DNA from: Lentisphaeria bacterium
GTDB lineage: Bacteria; Verrucomicrobiota; Lentisphaeria; Victivallales; UBA1829
Length of the DNA: 6,215 nucleotides
Assembly (NCBI GenBank): GCA_019408975.1
Contig: DXVA01000264.1
Location: 1-6,215 of the forward strand
Direction: 5' to 3'
The notes under the pieces were generated by a model. The model ran no database searches. It was not told the origin of the DNA and saw nothing but the letters and a program-made list of their open reading frames with translations. Below, piece by piece: positions 1 through 5,861 of this stretch (positions are counted from its first letter, which is position 1; every line of letters begins with the position of its first letter). A program made the translations under genes and the position numbers.

Positions 1-444
1 GTGAATGCGCCGGCAGGATCATCCATCTCCTGGTACGGTATTCATGTATTTGAAATGCTTCAATGTATCATGGGCAGAGGAGCCGTCTGCGTCAATGTCA
101 TGCCGGACAGCAAAGGATATGTCTGCCACATCATTTACAGGGATGGGCGGCGGGGAATTGCAGAACTTTCCCGGAAAGGATACCGTTATGGCGGAGTAAT
201 CCGTGATGACCGGCAGGAGGAAGTCATGTTTCAAGTTACCGACCAGGTGCCTTACTACCGGATGCTTCTCCTGAAAGTTGCCGGATTTTTCCAAGGAGAA
301 AATCAGGGAGTGCCGCATGGGGATTCTCTTGAAATCACGGCAATGATTTCCGCAGTGGAACGCTCCATCACAACCGGCAGACCCGAGTCGGTTTATACCA
401 AATCATATGAAAACGAGGTTAATTCATGTTTCAATATCTTATGA
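1..444 (+). CDS. Gfo/Idh/MocA-type oxidoreductase, C-terminal part (5' end outside window)
   Basis: This is the C-terminal portion of a probable NAD(P)-dependent sugar oxidoreductase. What is visible: the block WYGIHVFEMLQCIMGRG (residues 11-27 of the fragment) resembles the conserved Gfo/Idh/MocA C-terminal segment with a His and Glu on one helix. Antiparallel-strand-like sequence follows, and near the end EITAMISAVERSITTG (111-126) resembles the family's usual last helix. The nucleotide-binding Rossmann half with its GxGxxA motif is missing. The GTG at position 1 is therefore almost certainly an internal codon, and the gene continues upstream of the window. The frame ends at a TGA that overlaps the next gene by 19 bases, which suggests translational coupling in one operon. 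Function is assigned from family resemblance only, and the substrate is unknown. A different protein with a similar C-terminal domain is possible but less likely. Confidence 0.72.
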   Translation: MNAPAGSSISWYGIHVFEMLQCIMGRGAVCVNVMPDSKGYVCHIIYRDGRRGIAELSRKGYRYGGVIRDDRQEEVMFQVTDQVPYYRMLLLKVAGFFQGENQGVPHGDSLEITAMISAVERSITTGRPESVYTKSYENEVNSCFNIL

Positions 445-2111
445 CTGTATTTCTGATTGCTGCGCTTTCCGCTTTTTCACGGGATTTCAATGTGGATAAC
501 ACCTTTACGCATTGGAAACAGAACAAGAGCAACTGGATCAGGCCATTCGGGACATATCAGGTAAAACGGAATGAAAATCACGCACACTTGTCCATTGAAG
601 CGACTTCCTCTTCACCGGCACATCTGTTTACCACAGCATCCTATCCGGTAAAGGTAAATGACCGTATAGAAATTGAAATCACTGCAAAGGGCAGAGGTTC
701 CGCCGAATTCGGAATCTATTTCGGCGATGCCTCCGGCACGACTTTCGGACTGGAGCAGTTCCATGTAAGAGTCACCGGAGAAAACATGGTTTACAAACAT
801 ATCTTCACGGTCAGACAGCAAGGAAAAAAGCTTCCCGACAGAATCCATCTTTTCGTCGGTGCCGCAAAAGCTTCCATGGTTGTCTACGAAAAAATTTCGG
901 CACACCTCGCAGAACAATCCGTTCCCGGATCACGTTATGCCGTTGACGCGGAAGGAAGTGTCCTGCTGGATCCATTCTCCAGCCTGCGGAACTGGTCCGT
1001 GCAGCAGAAAAAATATCCCTCCCCAGAACTGGTTGTCGAAAACGGGAAAACGGCAATGAAACTGACACTGCCATCCATTGTCATGGGGCGCAATCTCGTG
1101 CCCCTGGGTGCCGGAATGAGGTTTGCAGATTTCGAGGGAATTTCACTGGAGGTCAAGGGAGATGGTTCCGACAATCCCCTCCCGGTGACGGTTGCGGGAA
1201 TCAGCAGCAACATTTACTATTGGCGTTACACAGCCTATATTCCGGTTCAGGGGACAGAATGGCAACGCATCAGACTCGCATGGAGCGATTTTGTCGCACC
1301 CGACGGGCTCATGCCGTCGAATATCGGAGAACGCGGCACTCTGACGCCTTCCGGAATCGGAACTGTTATTTTCGGGGACGCATGGACGATTGGACATGGC
1401 AATCACTCCATCAAACCGTACAGCATTATGGTCAGGGAACTCAGAATGCTGCGTAAGGCATCTCCGCAGCCATTTCCGGATTACCCGGTCCCTCCCCTGA
1501 AGAATGTCATTGCAAAAATGCGTTCAGGGAAACCGGTTCTCATCTTCTGCGCTGGAGATTCCATTACAGCGGGAACCACGGTCAGAGATCCCGACAGAAA
1601 CCGCTATGCGGTTAAGCTCGAAACTCTGCTCCGGCAGAAATTCTGCAATCCCGGAATCAGAGTCCGCACGATCGCCGTCGGAGGAGCCAGAAGCCGCGAT
1701 CTCCGAGTCTGGTCAACACGTGATTACACTGATTCGGACCCCCCTGATCTGGTAATGCTTCTCATCGGTTATAACGATAAAAGTTACCTTTACTCCACGG
1801 ATTATTACCGGGCATCCGTCCGCGACTATCTGCGCCGGGTACGTTCACTGACCCGTGGAAAAACAGCTTTTCTGCTGATGCCGCCAATCCCCGGACAAGG
1901 GGCGCGTTATACCATGATGGACGATTATGCCGATATAATCCGCGCTCTGCCGGAGCAGGAAGACATAACCGTTTTCGACCTGGCGAGAGAGTTCAAAGCA
2001 ATGCCGGAGAAAGTATTTTCCGGATATTTTTCCGATATGGCGCATCCGAATAATGCCGGACATGCCTTTATCGCGGAAAAAATTGCCGCCTTTCTCTCCG
2101 CAGAACAATAA
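426..2111 (+). CDS. Secreted SGNH/GDSL hydrolase with two N-terminal beta-sandwich domains
   Basis: A likely exported carbohydrate esterase or deacetylase of the SGNH superfamily, 561 residues. Residues 1-18 form a hydrophobic export signal with little N-terminal charge and a plausible AFS cleavage site before Arg19. Residues about 19-165 and 174-342 are strand-rich, Trp/Tyr-containing regions that look like carbohydrate-binding jelly rolls; the second resembles galactose-binding-like or CBM11-like folds. The catalytic domain spans about 370-561: block I is GDSITAG with nucleophile Ser379, block II Gly is in VGGARS (418-423), block III is GYND (Gly448, Asn450), and block V is DMAHPN with Asp537 and His540. 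All four SGNH residues are therefore present and it should be active. The start is supported by GAGG at 415-418, seven bases before ATG. It overlaps the upstream oxidoreductase by 19 bases. Known relatives deacetylate polysaccharides, but the true substrate is not visible here. Confidence 0.88.
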   Translation: MFQYLMTVFLIAALSAFSRDFNVDNTFTHWKQNKSNWIRPFGTYQVKRNENHAHLSIEATSSSPAHLFTTASYPVKVNDRIEIEITAKGRGSAEFGIYFGDASGTTFGLEQFHVRVTGENMVYKHIFTVRQQGKKLPDRIHLFVGAAKASMVVYEKISAHLAEQSVPGSRYAVDAEGSVLLDPFSSLRNWSVQQKKYPSPELVVENGKTAMKLTLPSIVMGRNLVPLGAGMRFADFEGISLEVKGDGSDNPLPVTVAGISSNIYYWRYTAYIPVQGTEWQRIRLAWSDFVAPDGLMPSNIGERGTLTPSGIGTVIFGDAWTIGHGNHSIKPYSIMVRELRMLRKASPQPFPDYPVPPLKNVIAKMRSGKPVLIFCAGDSITAGTTVRDPDRNRYAVKLETLLRQKFCNPGIRVRTIAVGGARSRDLRVWSTRDYTDSDPPDLVMLLIGYNDKSYLYSTDYYRASVRDYLRRVRSLTRGKTAFLLMPPIPGQGARYTMMDDYADIIRALPEQEDITVFDLAREFKAMPEKVFSGYFSDMAHPNNAGHAFIAEKIAAFLSAEQ

Positions 2112-2119
2112 GCCATTTC

Positions 2120-2133
2120 CTGTATGAATACAG
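2120..2133. repeat. Small inverted repeat in the SGNH-oxidoreductase gap
   Basis: CTGTAT and ATACAG form 6-base perfect arms around GA. As RNA this would be a five-pair stem with a four-base loop. No T-tract follows, so it does not look like an intrinsic terminator. It lies in the 51-base gap between two co-directional genes and may be an mRNA processing or stability element, or chance. Confidence 0.3.
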
Positions 2134-2162
2134 AATAGACATAGAAAAGAAACATATCCATA

Positions 2163-3215
2163 ATGACAAAACGCATTCTGAAAACGGCGGTGATCGGACT
2201 GGGGCGCATCGCGTGGAGCGACCACCTGCCGGCAATATTGAAAAATCCGAACTTTGAAGCAGCGGCAGCCGTCGACCCGCTCCATGAACGGTGCAGAGAG
2301 GCAACCGCGGAATTCGGAATAACACGTTCTTACGAATCCATCAAGGCAATGCTGGAACATGAAACGCCGGATCTGGCTGTGGTCTGCTCCCCGACCATGT
2401 TCCATGCGGAACAAACCATTCTGCTGTTGAATCACGGAATCCACGTCTTCTGCGACAAGCCTGCGGCTTCAAACTCCGATGAAGTCCGGGCAATGTTTGC
2501 CGCTGCCGGGAAAAACGGCAGAAAACTGATGATTTACCAGCCGCGCAGAATGTTTCCGGACTCTTTCGCCGTCAAAGAGATTCTCCGCTCCGGGAAGCTC
2601 GGCGATATCTACCAGATGAAACTTTTTGCCGGAGCTTATGTCCGCCGCAACGACTGGCAGGCATATCTGAAAAACGGCGGCGGCATGCTCCGCAATTACG
2701 GGGTGCATTATATGGACCAGGCAATGTATCTTGCAGGCGAACCTCTTGAAGCGCTTGCATGCCGCACGGCGAAGATCGCATCCCTCGGAGACGCCGACGA
2801 CGTGGTGAAAATTCTGTTGAAAGGGACGCGAAGCAATCTGCTGGTGGACATCGACATCAATCAGGCGGCAGGGCTGAATCCTTATCTCTGGCTGATTTAC
2901 GGTTCCCATGGCGCGGCAATGCTTGCTTCCCAGAACTCCCCCTGGCATCTGCGCCGCTTCGATCCGGCGGAACTGCCCCGGATCATGCCCGATTCCCGGC
3001 TTGCCGCGCGCGGCCGCAAATATCCCCATGAAGCAATCCCGTTCACGGAGGAGGAATTTCATCCCGCTCCGGTAAAATCTCCCGCTGAGCTGTATTATGA
3101 AAACCTCTACGAGTATATCTGCGGCGGGGCGGTCCCGCTGGTGACGGAAAAAGACACACTCTCTCTGATGAATCTCCTGGAGCAATTTGCAAAGACGGTT
3201 CAACGCATTCCATGA
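2163..3215 (+). CDS. Gfo/Idh/MocA family oxidoreductase
   Basis: A complete 350-residue NAD(P)-dependent oxidoreductase of usual family length, probably cytoplasmic (no signal peptide). The N-terminal Rossmann domain shows GLGRIA (12-17), the acidic VDP near residue 38 at the end of strand two, and CDKPAA (97-102), matching the family's E/D-K-P motif whose lysine contacts substrate and cofactor. The C-terminal alpha/beta domain contains GGGMLRNYGVHYMD (172-185), the conserved segment carrying catalytic His182 and Asp185. Members oxidise or reduce sugars and inositols; some (GH109, GH179-like) cleave glycosides through a transient redox step, so a glycosidase role is possible. It follows the SGNH gene by 51 bases with only a weak purine-rich ribosome site (AGAAAAGAAA), so coupling to upstream translation may matter. 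Its 3' end lies 12 bases from the convergent regulator. Substrate unknown. Confidence 0.92.
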   Translation: MTKRILKTAVIGLGRIAWSDHLPAILKNPNFEAAAAVDPLHERCREATAEFGITRSYESIKAMLEHETPDLAVVCSPTMFHAEQTILLLNHGIHVFCDKPAASNSDEVRAMFAAAGKNGRKLMIYQPRRMFPDSFAVKEILRSGKLGDIYQMKLFAGAYVRRNDWQAYLKNGGGMLRNYGVHYMDQAMYLAGEPLEALACRTAKIASLGDADDVVKILLKGTRSNLLVDIDINQAAGLNPYLWLIYGSHGAAMLASQNSPWHLRRFDPAELPRIMPDSRLAARGRKYPHEAIPFTEEEFHPAPVKSPAELYYENLYEYICGGAVPLVTEKDTLSLMNLLEQFAKTVQRIP

Positions 3216-3227
3216 AAAGCAGCGGGT

Positions 3228-4040
3228 TCAGGGCAGCGGTCTGTTCCTGCGGTATTGCGACGGCGAAAGCCCGGTCTTCTTCCGGAACAGGCGGGAAAAG
3301 GTGCTGAAATCATTGAACCCGCATTTTGCGGCAACTTCCTGAATCTGGAGTTCGTTGTTCCGGAGAAGCTCCATGGAATAGTAAATCCGGTGGATCATGA
3401 CAAATTCATGAGGAGCAATCCGGTTGATCCGCTTGAAAAATTTGCGGAACCCGCTGTATGACATGTGGAACTCCTTCGCGGCAATCGTCTTGAAGTCATA
3501 ATCGGAAAGCGGGGAAAAACGGATTTTCTCGATCAGGATATCCATTTTACTGTTGACAAAAGGCTGGCCGTGTTCCCGGAGATAAATCTCAGTCAGCAGT
3601 CCGAGCAGTTCTTCCATGCAGAGAACCGCTTTGTGATGGTTCTCTTTGGAACGGGTATGAATATATTCCTGCATCTGCATGTAGACCGGCGTGAAGCGGG
3701 CTTCATCTTCCGGTGAAAGTTTCAGGCACCCCTGCGGCCACATCCGATCCAGGGAACCGATCATGCGCTCCGCCCTCGCCCCGGAACAGTTCGTCCATGC
3801 ATGGCTGCGCCCGTTTTTATCCCGGGAACCGTAGACATAGTAATTTCCCGGAGACATCCAGAATACAGCCGGAGTCGCGGTTTCAGCCGGAACTTCCGAA
3901 TTCTTCGCAAAGACAAAATGCCCTCTCCGGCAGTATTCCAGACTCCAGAACCAGCTCGGCTGCACCTGTGTGCGGGTCATTGGAAAATAGACTTCCTGCG
4001 CCCCCGCATAACTGAACGATAGATCGTCAAAATAACTCAT
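3228..4040 (-). CDS. AraC-family transcriptional regulator
   Basis: A 270-residue DNA-binding regulator. The N-terminal part (about 15-110) looks like a cupin-type ligand-binding domain, with WSLEYCRRGHF (32-42) and SPGNYYVYG (63-71) typical of sugar-responsive AraC proteins. The C-terminal part has the two expected helix-turn-helix units (about 184-205 and 233-254) and the family signature running from CGFNDFSTFSRLFRKKTG to SQYR (240-264). I chose the ATG at 4040. In-frame alternatives at 4130 (ATG) and 4145 (TTG) would add 30-35 residues encoded by an AT-rich stretch that contains promoter-like boxes, and no alternative has a clear ribosome site. The ATG at 4040 lacks a good one too, so the start is uncertain. 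It is divergent from the GH3 gene and convergent with the oxidoreductase. It probably controls the GH3 gene and its own promoter; control of the left-hand operon is also possible. Confidence 0.9.
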   Translation of the reverse strand: MSYFDDLSFSYAGAQEVYFPMTRTQVQPSWFWSLEYCRRGHFVFAKNSEVPAETATPAVFWMSPGNYYVYGSRDKNGRSHAWTNCSGARAERMIGSLDRMWPQGCLKLSPEDEARFTPVYMQMQEYIHTRSKENHHKAVLCMEELLGLLTEIYLREHGQPFVNSKMDILIEKIRFSPLSDYDFKTIAAKEFHMSYSGFRKFFKRINRIAPHEFVMIHRIYYSMELLRNNELQIQEVAAKCGFNDFSTFSRLFRKKTGLSPSQYRRNRPLP

Positions 4041-4059
4041 CGGGTCAAATCGGTCAAAT
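4041..4059. promoter_or_regulatory. Tandem CGG(G)TCAAAT direct repeat, possible regulator operator
   Basis: Two adjacent copies, CGGGTCAAAT (4041-4050) and CGGTCAAAT (4051-4059), lie about one helical turn apart, immediately upstream of the chosen regulator start. AraC-family proteins commonly bind direct repeats with roughly this period, so this is a candidate autoregulatory site. If the regulator actually starts at 4130 or 4145, the repeat would instead encode FDRFDP and could be chance. Confidence 0.4.
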
Positions 4060-4092
4060 TTTTTGTCATTTTCGTTATTCCCATTTTCAGAA

Positions 4093-4120
4093 AATATAAT
4101 ATAATAAATAGAAACAGCAA
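4093..4120 (-). promoter_or_regulatory. Candidate sigma70-like promoter for the AraC-type regulator
   Basis: Reading the minus strand, TTGCTG (plus 4120-4115) is followed after 16 bases by TATATT (plus 4098-4093). Transcription would start near 4086 and give a leader of about 45 bases before the ATG at 4040. That fits the shorter regulator start and places the direct repeat in the leader. Prediction from sequence only. Confidence 0.4.
4095..4105 (+). promoter_or_regulatory. Two overlapping TATAAT -10 boxes for the GH3 gene
   Basis: Perfect TATAAT hexamers occur at 4095-4100 and 4100-4105, about 65-75 bases before the GH3 start. A -35 element at standard spacing is weak: TTCGTT at 4071-4076 is the closest, while the better TTGTCA at 4063-4068 is too far away. 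A poor -35 is what is expected of an activator-dependent promoter, which would fit control by the neighbouring AraC-type protein. Confidence 0.38.
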
Positions 4121-4169
4121 GCAGTTTCATTGCCAAAAGAATCAAAAAATATGCAAAAAGGACCTTATC

Positions 4170-5861
4170 ATGTTCAACCGCCTGAATCAGTCACAGAAGC
4201 AATGGGTGGAGGAGACTTTATCCGGCATGACCGCGGATGAAAAAATCGGCCAGCTCGACTGTGAATTCGCCCCGCGCATCATGAGCGACAACAGCGATTG
4301 CGAGGCATATCTCAAACAGTATCCGCTGGGAATCATCTGGATCGGGCATTACGGAAAGCCCCCTGCCCCGGGAATGAAAAAATCCGAAGTGGCACAGGGA
4401 ATCACCGGTCCTTTTGAAAATAAAATACGAATTCCCCCGATTTTCTGCGGAGATTACGAGTCGGGACTCGGAGAGGAAATCGCAGGCTTCACCAAAGTGC
4501 CGCGCATGATGAATCTCGGCGCGGCATTTGATCCCGCGGCATGTTATGAATTCGGCAGAATCATGTCCGAAGAAGCGCGCATTGCGGGAATCAACCTGAT
4601 CTGCGGAACCGTCTCCGACCTCAACCTCAATCCCTATAATCCGGTCACGAATGTCCGCTCCATCGGAGACAATGCGGAATATGCGTCGCGTTTTCTTGTC
4701 GAGCTGGTAAAAGGGATTCAGGACAACGGCGTTGCGGCATGTTCCAAGCACTTCCCCGGCGACGGCGTGGATTTCCGCAACCAGCACTATGTCACAAGTC
4801 TGAACACGCTCAGCAGGGAGGAATGGTTCGCCAAACACGGCAGAGTCTTCAAGGCGCTGATTGATGCGGGTGTCATGACCATGATGATCGGGCATCTCGG
4901 GCTGCCTTTCTTCGATCAGCCCGACCCACAGGACGGCCGTTACCGTCCGGCGTCCCTGAACAAGCACATCCTTCGGGAACTTCTGCGCGGAGAACTCGGT
5001 TTCGAAGGACTGATCATGACCGACTCCATGAACATGGCTGGCTACTCCTCATGGTTCAACACGCAGGAGGAAAGAATTCTGGAATCGTTCAATGCCGGCG
5101 TTGACTTCTTTCTCTTTCCCGGTGCGGAAGTCTTTTTCCGGACGATGAGACGTGCCCTGGCGGACGGCAGAGTCACAATGGAACGGATCGAGGAATCCGT
5201 CAGGCGGATTCTCACCGTGAAAGCCCTTCTGAATCTCCACCTTCCCAGACAACTGCCGGACGACAGCGAACCGCTCGCCGACATGCTGGAGCGCAACCGG
5301 ATCTCGGCGGAACGGATCGCAGCAAAAAGCATCACACTTTTACGGAACAAAAAGGAACTGATTCCTCTGAAACTGGACAAAGGAGCCAAAATTCTGCTTC
5401 TCTCCACACCGGATGTTCCCGCAGGGCACGGAAGCATGATTCCATTCTGGGAGGAACTCAAAAAACGCGGGTATGAAGTGAATTACCTGCCGTTCAAGTT
5501 TTTCCATACGGTAAGCATGGTGCCGGACGCCTATGACATGACGATTCTCATCTGCTGTGCGCAGTCCCGCTACGGCGATCCGCGCGGATTCGACTCTACC
5601 ATCTGGGCATTCATGGCGGCACCGCTGAAAAGACGCCTGATCATTTCTTTCGGCACCCCTTACTATCTGTATGACGTCGATTCCGCGGACACCTATATCA
5701 ACGCCTATTCAAACAGCCCGGTCGTTCAGGTTGCAACGGCAAAGGCGATATTCGGGGAAATACCCTTTCAGGGACATTCCCCCGTTTCCATGCCCTATTG
5801 CTTCAAATTCGGAGACGGCATCACCCGTGAAAAGGAGGAGTCATATGCATCCAAAATCTGA
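4170..5861 (+). CDS. GH3 family glycoside hydrolase, NagZ-like beta-N-acetylhexosaminidase type
   Basis: A 563-residue cytoplasmic glycosidase (no signal peptide), probably releasing terminal beta-linked sugars such as N-acetylglucosamine. The N-terminal TIM-barrel domain spans about 10-355: the substrate loop KHFPGDGVDFRNQH lies at 193-206, and the nucleophile is Asp285 in MTDSMNM (283-289). The C-terminal alpha/beta sandwich spans about 380-545, beginning with AAKSITLLRN (384-393), so it is longer than one-domain NagZ and resembles two-domain family members. Known NagZ enzymes use an Asp-His dyad in that loop as acid/base; here the histidine is His206 but the Asp position holds Asn204, a notable difference. 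The start is well supported by AAGGA at 4158-4162, seven bases before ATG. Transcription diverges from the AraC-type gene. Other GH3 activities such as beta-glucosidase are possible, but the KHFPG(x)G loop with a histidine argues for the N-acetylhexosaminidase or phosphorylase-like branch. Confidence 0.88.
   Translation: MFNRLNQSQKQWVEETLSGMTADEKIGQLDCEFAPRIMSDNSDCEAYLKQYPLGIIWIGHYGKPPAPGMKKSEVAQGITGPFENKIRIPPIFCGDYESGLGEEIAGFTKVPRMMNLGAAFDPAACYEFGRIMSEEARIAGINLICGTVSDLNLNPYNPVTNVRSIGDNAEYASRFLVELVKGIQDNGVAACSKHFPGDGVDFRNQHYVTSLNTLSREEWFAKHGRVFKALIDAGVMTMMIGHLGLPFFDQPDPQDGRYRPASLNKHILRELLRGELGFEGLIMTDSMNMAGYSSWFNTQEERILESFNAGVDFFLFPGAEVFFRTMRRALADGRVTMERIEESVRRILTVKALLNLHLPRQLPDDSEPLADMLERNRISAERIAAKSITLLRNKKELIPLKLDKGAKILLLSTPDVPAGHGSMIPFWEELKKRGYEVNYLPFKFFHTVSMVPDAYDMTILICCAQSRYGDPRGFDSTIWAFMAAPLKRRLIISFGTPYYLYDVDSADTYINAYSNSPVVQVATAKAIFGEIPFQGHSPVSMPYCFKFGDGITREKEESYASKI
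5832..5838 (+). promoter_or_regulatory. Near-perfect Shine-Dalgarno inside the GH3 3' end
   Basis: AAGGAGG lies six bases before the ATG at 5845 and within the last codons of the GH3 gene. It is the strongest ribosome binding site in the window and is the main evidence that a downstream gene begins at 5845, overlapping the GH3 stop by 17 bases. Confidence 0.6.

Noticed and set aside
1845..2444. Long minus-strand open frame (199 codons) opposite the SGNH hydrolase and the oxidoreductase start
   Set aside because: It lies antisense to two well-supported genes, crosses their boundary, has no recognisable motif and fits a codon-bias shadow.
2469..3203. 244-codon minus-strand open frame opposite the Gfo/Idh/MocA gene
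   Set aside because: The plus strand encodes conserved family motifs throughout; the reverse translation is Cys/His-rich without a domain pattern.
3216..3260. Bidirectional terminator between the convergent oxidoreductase and AraC-type genes
   Set aside because: The gap is only 12 bases and I could find no GC-rich stem followed by a T-run on either strand.
4218..4967. 249-codon minus-strand open frame opposite the GH3 barrel domain
   Set aside because: Fully covered by GH3 motifs on the plus strand and without a ribosome site or recognisable product.
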